Below are positions 20,984 through 32,900 of a DNA stretch of 64,000 nucleotides, piece after piece. Within the stretch, counting starts at the first letter, position 1, and every line of letters begins with the position of its first letter. A program made the translations under genes and the position numbers. The stretch comes from Blasia pusilla (taxonomy: Eukaryota; Marchantiophyta; Marchantiopsida; Blasiales): NCBI GenBank assembly GCA_050084515.1, contig CM114271.1:7502001-7566000 (forward strand). The letters run 5' to 3'. The notes beneath the pieces were generated by a model that worked only from the letters and a program-made list of their open reading frames with translations, did not search any database and was not told the DNA's origin.

Positions 20984-23900
20984 CTATTCGTCTCTGGACA
21001 CCATATATACAACATTAATGTCCCCACTCAAAACCTTTTCTTGAAGGCAATGATGTTGGACTTTCATATGTTTGGTTCGTGAATGGAAGAGTGGATATCT
21101 GGAAAAATTAATTGAACTAATGTTGTCTCCCAAAATTATAGAAGGATCAGATTGGGTAAACCAACTTTCAGCCAATAGTCCTCTAAGCCATATTTTTTTA
21201 TGTTGTGGCATTTTTAAATCCACGGTATTCTTCCTCTATGGAAGATAGTGATATTCACGCTTGGTTCTTTCATGAGAAGCTTACAGCCCCACTTCCAAAG
21301 GATAAAAAATATCCTGAAGTTGAACGGCGAGTTGTTGGACAACCTGCATAATCAACATTTGAGAATCCAAAGATTATCGGATCTTTTTGGTTGCGTCTAT
21401 TGTAGGCAAGCCCAAATGTGTTTGAACCCTTCACATACCTTGCCACCCTCTTTGTCACAATGAGGTAAGACTTTTGGGGGTCAACCATATGTTGGCTGAT
21501 CTGGCTTACTACATACTCAATATCTGGTCGGGAGTTGGTGATGTACATAAGTGAGCCCTCCAATATCTGGTACGCTTTCAAGTCTACCTTCTCCTCTTGA
21601 TTATCATATGTAAGTCTCTCTTTACTCATCGGAGTGGGGTCCAAATTGTAGTCCTCTAGGCCAAAAGTTTGAAGTAAGATTGCTATATGCCTTTCTTGAG
21701 TCAAAATGGTCATTTTTGGCCCTCACTTTACCTCAAGTCCGAGGAAGAAGTGGAAGCTCCCATGATCTTTCATATTGAATGAAGAAGAGAGTCCTTCTTT
21801 AAGATCATATTTCCCTTGTACATCATCTCCAATAATAATCAAGTCAACCACATATAAGATCACTATGACAATCCCATAAATATATAGAGATCTTGAGACA
21901 AAGGTTCGGGTCATGTTTACTCTTTGCAAATCTGAGTTCTTTTAACATAATCGAGTCATAGATTTGATTCTAGATTTGATCGCTTGAATTAGGCCATAAA
22001 AAGCTTTTCGCAACGTACAAACAAGGTTTTCCTTTCCAAGAGAAGTAAAGCCTTGAGGTTGTTGTAGATGCACTTCTTCTTCCAAAGTGCGATTCAATCA
22101 GGCATTATATATGGACATCCATCTGGAGTTGGGGCCCATATTGTTTGCAAGAGAAATAATCACTCTTATCATGGTTATCTTCACAACTCACCCATATGTC
22201 TCATCACAATCAATGCCTTGGAGTCGTCGATAGATTTTTGCTACTAGCCTCCCCTTGTACTTGGATATCGATCCATTGGCATTATACCTACGCTGATAAA
22301 CCCACTTTGTAGGGATAGCAATCCTTCTTGATGGGAGACGGACCAGGTCCCATGTTCAGTTGGCAGCTATGGCATTGTACTCCTCGATCATTGCATGTTG
22401 CCAATGTGGATTAGTGTACGCCTCTTGGAATAATTGAGGCTCAATGGGATATTTTTGATGTGGTGCATGGCTTAGAAAGAGAGCCATATGTAGAATATAA
22501 TCCTCCTATAAGTTGGCATTGAAGCTAGAAAGTTGGCGTTGTCAACTTGACCTTGGTGGAGGTGGTACCAAAAATGTAGGCTCAATATCGTCCAATACTT
22601 GATCTCTTTGACCGGGTGTTGGTGGTGGATCAACATGAGTTGTGGGCCTTGAAGATGGTACATCTTTGTCAGATTCATTTTCTAACTCCTTGTAATTAGA
22701 TGCTCTTCCGAGTGGGAAGTGTCTCCATCAAATATGATGTCATGGCTCAAAAAAACCTTGTAATGTTATAGGGAGAAAAGCTTACATCACGTAAGTTAGA
22801 GGGTGCTAACTTTGATGTAATTTCAACATGAAATCTGATAGCGCTAACTTTCATATTGATTTGATATTAATTAAACATTTTTTTATATTGATTTTTCATA
22901 TCAATAAACTTTCCATGCCAATTATATACATAAATTTTTCTTAAAAAAATGAAATCATAAACATATCAAACACACATTATATTCTAATTGATATCTAAAT
23001 GACACAAATCAAAGTTTTATGATGTATAAGCTTTCTCTCTTGTACCATAGCCAATAAATATACATCACACACATTTATCTTTGAGTTTTCCTTTCAATTC
23101 TTTTGGTAAATGTGCATAAGCTACACACCCAAAGATGTGAAGGTGTGTGACAATCAATTTGATACCAATGAAGACTACTTCAGTTGTTTTCACCTCCAAA
23201 GCCCTTGTTGGGCACTTTTTCAAGATGTAGATAGTCGTGTTAATGGCCTCTACCGAGAGATAGTTGGGGAGATGTCGCCCCTTCAACATGCACCTTGCCA
23301 TCTCAACTGCCATTCCATTCCTCCTCTCATCAATACCATTTTGTTATAGGCTATAGGCCGTAGTAAGTTGATGATGGATGCCATAAGTACTACAAAAGTT
23401 CTCAAATGCTTTTTCCGTGAATTCACCTCCCCTTTTTGTTCGTATTATCTTCACCTTTGAGGGCGGCTCACTAAGCTCTAGATGCAAGGGTTCTAGTGTT
23501 GTAGTAGATTGAGTTCTCATCAAAGTAAGAAATTTCTTGAGTACACCCAATGCATCGGATTTGTGTTGCAAGAAATAAATCCACATAAATCTTGAATGCT
23601 CATCAACTAATAGCATATAGTACCTTGCCCCAAATAGTGAAGCCGTTTGAATTGGTCCTCAAAGGTCGATGTGGACTAGGTGGAGGGGAGTAGGAGCCCT
23701 TGATAATTTCTCTTTGTCAACTTTTGCCTAGATTTTTTGCCTCGTAAGCATGTGTCACAAGTGGATATTTCTCCACTCAATTCTGGTAATCCTACAACCA
23801 TGTTGTCTTTGCTTAACAACTTGAGGCCCTTCATGCATATGTTAAAGTGTCCAAGTCTTTCATGCCACACTTGTAGTTGGTTTGAAGATCTTGCAAATAG

Positions 23901-24686
23901 TTGGGGGCTCGGCCTACTAAGCACTGGACATAGTCCTCCATACCTTACTCCTTAGGCAACGACAGAATTCTCGACCTCTCATAAGAACTCGCATCTTGTG
24001 GAATCAAAAACAACCTTCATCTTCTTTCTTTCGGTGATCTGGTCAATGGAGATAAGGTTGTGTGTTAAAGTTGGGATAAGCCATATATCCTTGATTGCAT
24101 AACCTTCACTTGAGCGCAATGTCAGTTGCACATCTCCTTTCCCAATAGCAGAATGGATGGAGCCATCGCCCATTGATACTTGAGGTCCATTCATCAAAGG
24201 TTTGTAAGATGTGAACCAACCTTTATTCTTCATTATGTGGTTGATGGTGCCGCTATCAATGAGCCACTTTTCCACTTGGTTTGTGGTAACCAATGTAGAG
24301 ATAAGTCCATAAGCATCATCTTCATTTTCAGTTGTGAGTGCTTGACTAGTTCTTGCATTCTCGGCGAGGAAGCTTCGTTGCTTTTCTTGTGGTCTCATTG
24401 ATCGATTGTGGCAATCATTCCTATACCAACATTGATTTGAATCATGGCCAATCTTACCACATATTGGACACTCCTTCTTGCCGTTAAGTGCTATAGGTCT
24501 TACCATTGAACTTCTGCACAGTGGTACGGAAGGTTTGGGCCTTTGCTGCGGATGTGTTATGCTATTATGATTGCTTCTTTTCATATTGAATCGATGATGT
24601 CCCCTTCTTCTGGCTGAATAGAGCACTACGTCCCGACTCTCGTCCTTCTTGGGCAGCAAGGTCGTTGCGTCTCCTCTCTTCGTCAA
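20984..24686 (-). pseudogene. Copia protease, integrase, RT and RNase H
   Basis: Landmarks are: zinc knuckle CPICGKIGHDSNQC and protease WLIDSGTINHIM (24686-23979); pre-integrase WHERLGHFN and CDTCLRGKKSRQ (23924-23676); integrase LLVDEHSRFMWIYFLQHKS and RTKRGGEFTEKAFENFC (23616-23344); RT pieces with a mutated catalytic box (LYVVDLIIIGDD, normally YVDD) at 21723-21929; and RNase H with GSLMYITNSRPDI and VDYAGCPTTRRSTSGY at 21270-21713. Many frameshifts separate them. Confidence 0.85.
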
Positions 24687-24763
24687 GTAGGAGGGTGCAT
24701 AGTTCAGGAAAAGTAGGCGTCTTCTCTCTCACGGCTAGAGAGTTTATGAAGTCCTCCTAGGAG

Positions 24764-25255
24764 TCATGGGCCACACAACAAGACTTTGACATTTATCATA
24801 GTGGCTGCCATGGTTTCATCATCAATTGAGACCTTGACTTTTGCCAAATCGTCTCTTAACTCTTTCATAGTGCTAAGATGAGAATACATAGTTGAGGTCG
24901 AGCTCATCTTCATTGAGAAAATTCGCCTCTGTAGTGCGAGTTTTATGGTCATGCTTGTGCTAGCATGAGCAACTTCAAGTGTCGTCGAAGCTTCCTTGAG
25001 GTCTCTCCATGTTTCAAAAGGGATTTGAGAATCTCTCGTTGACATCATAAGAATTCCAAGAGCCTTTGGATCTCTCTTCTCGAAGTCTTTTGTGGCTTGA
25101 GCATCCATGTTGGAGGTCTTCTCTTTGCTGCCATCACCTACATTGTAAAGATCAGATGCCATCAGAATCGCCTTCGTCGTGCATCGCCAAGTGCTGTAGT
25201 TGCTCTCATATAGTTTGTGGTTCTCACTCAATATGTTGTCAGTAAGGCTCATCAT
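24764..25255 (-). pseudogene. Copia gag N-terminal part
   Basis: This open frame has copia gag features: NHKLYESNYSTWRCTTKAIL near the start, and a later region with LGILMMSTRDSQIPFETW and ATTLEVAHAS. It is the usual capsid precursor upstream of the zinc knuckle. A frameshift near 24764 separates it from the following frame. Confidence 0.75.
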
Positions 25256-25532
25256 CTTTGATCTTGATAAGTGCTCACTTCGATCTTGCTGATCCTCTGC
25301 GCCTGCATATGTTACTTATTGATGCTAGTCTTCTTCGTCTTCTCTCAGATTGCTTCTGGCCCTATAAAAAAGAAAAACAAGGTGCAGATTCTACTAGACT
25401 GCTAATTTGACTTGAGAGTCGTGTCCTATCCTCTCTCAATATATGAGTACCACTCCTGGGAGTAGGAAGTAACTCGCGTAGTCCAGTTTTAGCTCGTGAG
25501 AAATTGTTAGAGATCTCACAAGTAACCTACTC

Positions 25533-25620
25533 TGTAGTTTGTTTCAGCAGAATTGCTGAGCGGAAATTTTTTGGTCATTATGTGATGTGTTTTATGCATG
25601 AGCTTGCAGCTAAGTGCTGG
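25533..25620. repeat. Direct repeat flanking the second copia (right copy)
   Basis: Homologous to 20847-20940 (TGTAGTTTGTTTCAGCAGAA, GCTGAGCGGAAA, GCAGCTAAGTGCT). Confidence 0.7.
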
Positions 25621-25649
25621 TTGTTCATCAGTGTTTACGTTGCAGCCTC

Positions 25650-25980
25650 GTAGCCGTTTACACATTCCAACAACATAGGCGCAACAAAGGTTCCAGATGA
25701 AGCAAGTTCAGCAACCGCCGTTCTAGTGTCCCTATTTAATGCAGCTATCAAAAATATTGAGTTGGTGCAGGAGCGACTCGATAGATGTGAATCACGCAAC
25801 AAGATTCTGCACCAAGTGATGCAGTGCATTGGACAAGATCGGGGACAGAACATAAGCAGCATAGTTATCCTCCACGAACGGCTTACTGACGAAAACTCGG
25901 AGATCCACCTTCTTAGCAAGTACTGTCAGGAAACCTATGCTGATGACAAGCAAATGGCTGCTCACATCTTACGATTATAG
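25650..25980 (+). CDS. Hypothetical protein, last exon of a small gene
   Basis: The plus frame is open from just after a TAG near 25646 to TAG at 25978 and ends ADDKQMAAHILRL. The first internal ATG-like start is not decisive, so an upstream exon is likely. The protein is polar and heptad-rich (NIELVQERLDRCESRNKILH), suggesting a short coiled coil. I do not recognise a family. It follows the second copia and the direct repeat, so earlier exons may have been displaced by that insertion. The coding call rests on composition only. Confidence 0.35.
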
Positions 25981-26967
25981 TCGTGGTCTAGCTACATCGG
26001 GAAGTATGAGGAGCCAGGCATCTTAGTTTAGGCACTATTTACAGAAGTGTGGAGCTGTTCTTTGTAGCATGAGACTAGCACCCGTATCTAAATATGTTTA
26101 CTCAATGCGAAATATGATCTTCAATGTGTAGTGTAAATTCCGGGTCCTTTTTCTCAGCGGAGCTCAGAAGTCATCAGCTCTACGTCGTATAGACTATCGA
26201 TGTATTCAGATTTTTTCTCTCAATTTCGGGTATGCACTACAGTCCGTAATGCAACTTTAGAGCTATTTTTATGGAAGCAACTCAATCACAAGCAAAGTTG
26301 CTCTGTATGCTCTGCTAATTTTAAAGCAATTCTTCAATGCACAGACCGTTATTTATTAAGCTGCTGGTATTTATATTGACTTTCATAATTTGCTGTTACA
26401 TACTATCCACTGTTTGCTCTTTTTATTTCATGTGATGTGCTTCTTTGTTCTACATCTACTTCTTTGGGCTACAATCCACAAAAGTATATGCTCCAAGGAA
26501 ACTTTATCTGCTCTACTGTATCAGTTCATAAACTACCACTGGGCTTGCCACCAAATAGTCCAGTTCAACTCTGCAGTACATATTGCTTGAAGGATATTTT
26601 ATAACAAAACAGGTGTCATACTGTCATCACATGTGTATATAGATAATTGAAATTATTCAGGTGCGCTGCTGGATCGCTGATAAATGTTAGCAATCGTGTA
26701 CTCCTGACGAATTTCATGCAACTCGCAAGCGACCTGATATTACGTTGTGGTTGATAACAACTAAGCACACTGAGGTGCTTAGTTAAGAGAGGATGGGATA
26801 AGGATTTGATCTAATCCCCAACAAGTGGTACACCTTTTTGAGCTGAGCGCTAGAATCATCAGCCGCTAACTGCTAGGGAGAGCTCGGCAATTCGGTCGGG
26901 CATGGTAGTGGAAATATTTAAGCAGGAATTGAACAAAAGAGCTGTTGCTCCTAAATCTGTTTTGATT
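25981..26967. other. No gene recognised
   Basis: AT-rich sequence between two convergent genes; probably 3' untranslated and intergenic. No repeats or RNA genes were seen. Confidence 0.5.
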
Positions 26968-28827
26968 TCAAGCGGAAATGTCAAGCCTGGGTTCGTAGAA
27001 AAACCATTTATTGTAGCTATCAGGATTCACTCCACGGGCAGGAACACCCCATCTCCAGACCCTATGTTTGATGTCAAAACTCAGCCACTGCGGTCTCCTT
27101 GGACTAGCAAAGCATATCAGATTGCCGTGAGCAAAGCATTGAAATTTCCCGCTTTTGACGAAATACAATGCGTGGTCCACCGGCATAAGTGCCACTTTGA
27201 ACCACATGCGGGGGAACGATTCTCTGAGTTTCCAGATCCCAAGCCTCGTAACACGTGCTATCATTTTTGCCACAATTAGTATCTGACCATTGTGCTCAAG
27301 AATGCATAAGACGCGTGAATGGCTTTTAATCTCCAGTCGTCGCCACACCTTCCGCACAATGTTGAATGCTAGAATCCCCGTGGGAGATTCTGTGAGGCAA
27401 TACAGTATGCCGTTCCTGAATGCAATCGAAGGTGCAAGAATGCATCCACCAGATGGCACATTAGCGAGAGGGGTCCACTTCCCACTCTCAGAATCATAAA
27501 CCTCGGTCATGGTGGGAGAAGCAGAGCCCAAGCACGTGGGATGCCCAATGACGAACACCTTGTAAGCTTTGCTCTTGGAATCTACAAGCAAGTGCACTAA
27601 CATGGAGCCTGCACGACGACGCTTATGGTTGAATGGAGGCAATTCTTTCCAGGATTTCGTGAGCGGGTTGCATACATACAAGGAGCTGTTCATCCCAGAG
27701 AAGCACAGGCAAATGAGACCTCCACTTGTAGCCAGAAGACAGCATGCTGTTCGCGGGAGGAAGTCCAGTAGCATTCTCGACCATTTCTCCAACGAATGGT
27801 CGTAGAATGCACATTGTCGTCTGCTTCCACCGGAAGAGAAGAGCGCGGGACAAGCATTCCAGGCAGGAGGTCGCTCACAGATTCGTGGCCACCCTTCCAC
27901 GCATAAAAGTGATTGCCATCTCTTACAGACGGAACGAAAGCGTAGGACGCTGGTGAGCGGCAGCCATGGTAGTACTTTATCCATCAGCTCATCGGGAAGC
28001 AGTCGCACAATTCTTTCATCGAAAGGCGACGACTTATGTCTTCCTCTGCTTTGAACCCAGTGACTATCTACAACATTGTTCCTCGCTGCGGTGTATCTGC
28101 TGGAGTTGTTGAGGACGGAAAATGTTGCGGATATTCCATTGACATCGCGTTCAGTGCTTCCGGCGCTGAAGTCTGAACTCGGACAAACGACCTCTGCATG
28201 GAAATAGCTTCTCCCCGGCAATGAGTTGCACGTTGCAGTGCGGGGTGCTTTAGCTCGTGGTTCTCCGAGCACTATATCTGATGCTTCGCTTCGTTGTCTT
28301 ACCCAGCCTCTCGCAAGTCTTCTTCTCTTCCTCGTCCAGCGCGAGCTGCGCGCTTCGCTATCAAATTCTGCTCTTCTTTTTTGAACTCCCTTCTTGTTCA
28401 CTCGTATTGTCAAGCGTCTGATCCAACCTCGTCCTCGGTGCCTTGCCTTCCTCGGCATCGCAAGAGGACATAGTTGTTCTGTGATCACATCTGGTGGTAA
28501 TTTCTTCACGTCTGCATTGTCCTCTCCATCTATCGTGGTCATTTGAGACCTTCGCTGCTGTTCCGCTCGCTTCAGAATTGGTACTGGATGGAAAGCGTCG
28601 CCGAAAGTCTTTCCATCACAACTGATGTATTTCATGAATCTGTTAAATTTACTGAGAAGAAAGGCGAGCCATTTCCAGATTTCTCCCGCCGACCTTGTAG
28701 TTTGTATACCCCTGCCAACTGTCAGAACTCTTCTTTTGGTTGTGTCATTCTTCATCAAAGTTTCCTCGAGAAGTTCTTCTAGGGTGATGGTCCTGCTCAT
28801 GGACCCTAATAGTATTTCCCCTTCCAT
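26968..28827 (-). CDS. F-box/kelch-type protein
   Basis: Intronless frame of about 619 residues; I chose the ATG at 28827 because the longer frame to 28857 begins with GTG. The F-box (LLPDELMDKVLPWLPL, then FRSVCKRWQSLL) lies roughly at residues 275-312. After it comes a beta-propeller-like region with kelch/FBA features: CLLATSGGLICLCF, VCNPLTKSWKELPP, EVYDSESGKWTPL. Such proteins bind Skp1 through the F-box and present substrates to an SCF ubiquitin ligase; the F-box sequence resembles plant proteins of the At5g15710 type. The N-terminal 270 residues are basic (KKGVQKRRAEFDSEARSSRW) and unlike the family, perhaps a nuclear signal. The substrate is unknown. Confidence 0.85.
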   Translation of the reverse strand: MEGEILLGSMSRTITLEELLEETLMKNDTTKRRVLTVGRGIQTTRSAGEIWKWLAFLLSKFNRFMKYISCDGKTFGDAFHPVPILKRAEQQRRSQMTTIDGEDNADVKKLPPDVITEQLCPLAMPRKARHRGRGWIRRLTIRVNKKGVQKRRAEFDSEARSSRWTRKRRRLARGWVRQRSEASDIVLGEPRAKAPRTATCNSLPGRSYFHAEVVCPSSDFSAGSTERDVNGISATFSVLNNSSRYTAARNNVVDSHWVQSRGRHKSSPFDERIVRLLPDELMDKVLPWLPLTSVLRFRSVCKRWQSLLCVEGWPRICERPPAWNACPALFSSGGSRRQCAFYDHSLEKWSRMLLDFLPRTACCLLATSGGLICLCFSGMNSSLYVCNPLTKSWKELPPFNHKRRRAGSMLVHLLVDSKSKAYKVFVIGHPTCLGSASPTMTEVYDSESGKWTPLANVPSGGCILAPSIAFRNGILYCLTESPTGILAFNIVRKVWRRLEIKSHSRVLCILEHNGQILIVAKMIARVTRLGIWKLRESFPRMWFKVALMPVDHALYFVKSGKFQCFAHGNLICFASPRRPQWLSFDIKHRVWRWGVPARGVNPDSYNKWFFYEPRLDISA

Positions 28828-29955
28828 TAAGGATTCCTCTCTTCCGAGAATCTCCACTCATTAGCTGTACGCTCGCTCACACTTCAACACACTAATTAAG
28901 ACAATTGCTTTCATCGATAATTGCACTTTTTTATTTCAATCTCCTCTTGTGATCCAATTCCGGAGTGAGTAAGAGTTTCTTATGCGCTCTTGTTCATCTT
29001 CCACATGTTTTCCCCCTGAAATGCAATTTCCGTGATTTGACGAGGTCCCGTTGGTCATTGCTCATCAGTAAAATCATCTCCATTCTATCGACTCTCTTCC
29101 CTCAGTGTCATCCACACATATTCTGCTCCCACAAATTCCTATCCTCGGCTGTAATCCCTCTTGTTTCCACCCATTCCCGTGCACATTGCTGATCCACTAC
29201 AGGTTTCCTTGTACTGGTCGTTGATCATCGCTTTTCTCTCAGTCCGAGCTCGAGCCCGAGCACACATCTTTACCCGCTTGTCAACTGCCAAGGCAGATAC
29301 ATTCGAATTGGCCTGCAGATCTCTTCAGTCAGATTGAGACTTCGATCCGTGGTTTCCGGAGCGTATATTCCGGGTGTGTCGGTGTGTGTCGTTATTGATT
29401 GAAACCGCCCCCGAAGATTCAGAGCTGACAGGACTGCATTGTTCGAGTCATCTCTCTATGCGCCACTGTTTTCTCCATAAGCTCCGCAAAACAGCCACAA
29501 AATAGGGTTTACTGCGACGGTGGTGAGCTACATGAAGCCTCTCATCTATTTCATCTTGACTCAAGGATCTTTTTGTTTCATTTGGAGGAACAGAAGTGAG
29601 TTTCCAGGTTTCCGCTTCGCTCTGCTGATAAGTCTCCCAAATTTCTTCCATCTTAGCTCGAAACCTTCAATTAAATTAGAACTGTGCTGAAATTGATCTT
29701 CAGTCGTCGATTGTCTAACTGAGTCGTAATTACGGCAAGGGTGTATGTAGCAGGTACAGATTCGTATAAGCTCACATATAGTGCGGGGTTGAGATGCATT
29801 GGAAATCATCTCAAACATGTGGACAAATCATTCGGTCATGGTTGCAGGATGTCGAATCTGACATTAGGGGCAAATGCAGCGTGTTTCAATAAGTGAGTTT
29901 TATCTTTTGGGCGCGTATTGCATCTGAAAAATGTAGGGCAGATCTCCCGTAATGT
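28828..29955. other. Leader of the F-box gene and spacer
   Basis: CT-rich sequence at 28870-29240 is consistent with a 5' leader of the minus-strand F-box gene. No other gene is supported. The 3' end of the alpha-galactosidase gene lies just beyond. Confidence 0.45.
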
Positions 29956-32900
29956 CTAATCTCCGACGGCCCTTTTGCTTATAAGAGGTCTTTCTAGAGA
30001 TGTCACACTGCGTTCACGACTACACCAGAACTTTCGCGGAAGCAGCAACGAGAGACCAGCCATGAGAGATGCTAGGCTTAAAGCAATGAGCAGGCCCATC
30101 GAGATAGGACCGAATCTTGGACTTCTGACGCATGTCAATTCGATCAGTGTTGTTCCGTGTGGCTCCACCGTCGCCTCAAGTGTGCTCGTAACGCCGCCCA
30201 CAGATTCTCCTTTCCAAACATCTATTCCCGTGCAGCCCAATGATGCTCTCTTTTTCCAAGGGGGTTTCCTCAGAACTCGTTTAGGATAAACCTTGCTAGC
30301 GTTGTGTCGATGCACTTTGTTCAATAGTTTCAAAATCTCATCGCGCCATCCGTCCACTACTCCGGAAAATTGGTGCTGGACAGTGTTCGCCGCATCCTGC
30401 AATCCCAAACTTTCCAGGACTTCCTTCACTGAGACCGAAAGTGTTTTTTGGTTCTCTCCCAGATTGAAAAATGCCACATAGCTTTGCCCTTTTGTCACAA
30501 TCACAATGTACACAGAGGGGACACAAATTCAGGTCAGCCGTTCCTGTAGCTTGGTGATTTCTTGGTACCTTACTCCTGAAGCGTATATGCGAACTTTAAA
30601 AATGGGTCTATCTGTCACCAATTCTCTCGTCGCACCGTGGGTCTATTGAGACCGAGGGCGCCGCGAGATTCACCTTAAATCGTTTAAATTAGTTCACTTG
30701 CCCAGGCACCCTTGAAATGTGAAGGGGATTTGCGGAGAGCTGGGATCGTACCTGACGAGCCCCTAGCCACCCAAATTCGCCATTGATCCTCAGGTTGTAC
30801 CACCACCGCACAGAAGCCAAGATATTCACTTAAGAGCTTTCCCTCTGATGTCAAAAACCAAACCTGCATACGCAACACATGGACCTTGATCTTTATTCTC
30901 GTCCAGTTGACGGTCATGGCGTCAAGGAAACAAAGTAGTCCCAGGGTAATGTTCAGGCTCTTCAACTTTTGAACTCTATCGTCTTGTTCCTGTAGTGGAT
31001 GGGAATTAAGCTTTCTACCTCAACATTCTATGGAGGACGTTGCAATTCCAGAGCTTTGACAGAAAAATAATTCTCGCTAACTATAGGCCTAAACAGCAGT
31101 CCTGACAATGGGTGACGGACTAAAAGTAATGGACATTTTCGGTCGCTGACCTGGCTTACATTGTTGTTGCAGGGAGAGAAATCAGCCTGTCTCTTGGCGT
31201 GGTAGGTCAGTGCGTAATCTGCTTCCAAACATAATGTTTGGGTACCGGACCTCCAAAGCAAACCTCGCTCAAATCCCGATTTTCTGTTGAATTCAGTGAA
31301 GGACTCGTTCAATTAAACAAGTACTGTAGAGGTCGAGCGAGAAGCAAGCAAAAAATACTTGTCTTCGATCTCCAAAGAAAACTTTCGTAACATTCAGGAG
31401 TGATTTTGTGGATTTCTTGCTTAGAATCATGAAGCGTAACTATCTGTCAGTACTCGACAGATTTGATTTCATGTATAATGGCTGCCACGTTAGGATTGGA
31501 GAAAAATATAAAAGAAAATTAGTGAATTATATGCAGGGCAGCTCAATATTAATGTGTAACCATCGAAGTCATTGTTGAGGCAAATCTACTCACAGTGCTT
31601 TTGGGGGCCAAAGTCTTTCCGTCCAGTTCAAACAACCTTCTAGCACCGCTTCTTGTTGTCCTCTTGAGTATTTAGATCTGGAGGAATGGGACCAGCAGAC
31701 TTGGGTCGAGCCATCGACAGAGCTCTGCAATTTCCATTGTGTGGTTGTTGCCGAAACACAGTCTTCTAGTTTGACCACTGGCAAAGACTCTGTCGACCCG
31801 ACTGAACTGTGCAACTGAAAGGGAGCCACGGAGTATTAAGAACTCTAATGCCTGGCTACTGGCTATGTAGAGAAACTCGACTGCGAAACAGGTGAGAAGA
31901 AAGTTCTAAAACATCTCGTAATCCTTTCCATGATGGTACGAATTTTTATCTGCCAATCCGAAGTCCTCCTTTTTGAAAACAAATCTCTCACCCTAAATGA
32001 TTGAAAAAGTCCGCGTAATGCCAAGATCTATTGGCTGCCTTCATGAGAATATACGAGTTTTACTGGTGTATATTGGCAATAATTCTGAGAGAGAGGAATA
32101 AGACTGCATTGAGGCAACAAGAAGTGCGTAGTGTGCATACCTCGTTGTTAAAGGTACTGTGTGCATTCATTTCAAGTACAGTGGGATTTGTGATCAGGTC
32201 CAGAGTCCACTGGTCAATGTGGCGCAGGTCGCCTCCGTACATCAATGGCGACTTTGCAATTGCCCAAAGTGTAACCTACCACAAGGCAACTCAAAGCCGA
32301 CAGTAAGGGCCCCGTTTCACTGTCCAAGCATGGGCATAACTGCGAATATGAAGTCTATAGTTCAGCTGCTCTCGCTATATGTTCCACTTAGGACAAGAAT
32401 CTGGCCATAGATCACGTTGAGAACCATCCTGATCAAATCCCTCAATTCTCTAGCGTCGTTACGGTAAATATACCTACCTGAGTGCGCTGTTCGTCCTGAG
32501 AAAGGGAGCTTCGTCGGTAAGGACCATACGCTGCACCTGTTGGAACATTCCCAGCGTTTCATGATGTAGCCCACACGTATTCTAACTTTGCCCGCATCTA
32601 AATAAAAGGAAGAGAAGAAGAAAAAGCAGAAGGGGATGCCATAGATGGATGCTTCATCTCCCCAAGCCGCGAGATCGAAGGTTGATGTCCATTGTTCAGT
32701 AGAGAAGACATTACCTGGATCTGTAAGCCACCCAAGAGGTAACATATCCAAATCGGGCCATGACCGACTTCCTTGCAGTCCAGGACCACCAAGGAGTCCA
32801 GCAGCAGCAAAATCTCTGTCAACATCGCGGAGGATGGTCAAGAAACAAAAAACATACAGAAGCGTATTCCATCACGACGCAAAAATAACTGCATGCATTT

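Larger units (their letters stand above)
20984..25520 (-). mobile_element. Second Ty1/copia element, decayed
   Basis: On the minus strand gag, protease, integrase, RT and RNase H occur in order from 25255 to 20984. The 3' end stops within the last RNase H motifs (TKHMKVQHHCLQEKVLSGD, VVYMVSRDE), so a 3' LTR is not present. An LTR-like start TGTGAGATCTCTAACA lies near 25518 on the minus strand, but without a partner it cannot be confirmed. Confidence 0.8.

Noticed and set aside
26902-27279. 125-codon plus-strand open frame
   Set aside because: Antisense shadow of the F-box coding region, with no motifs.
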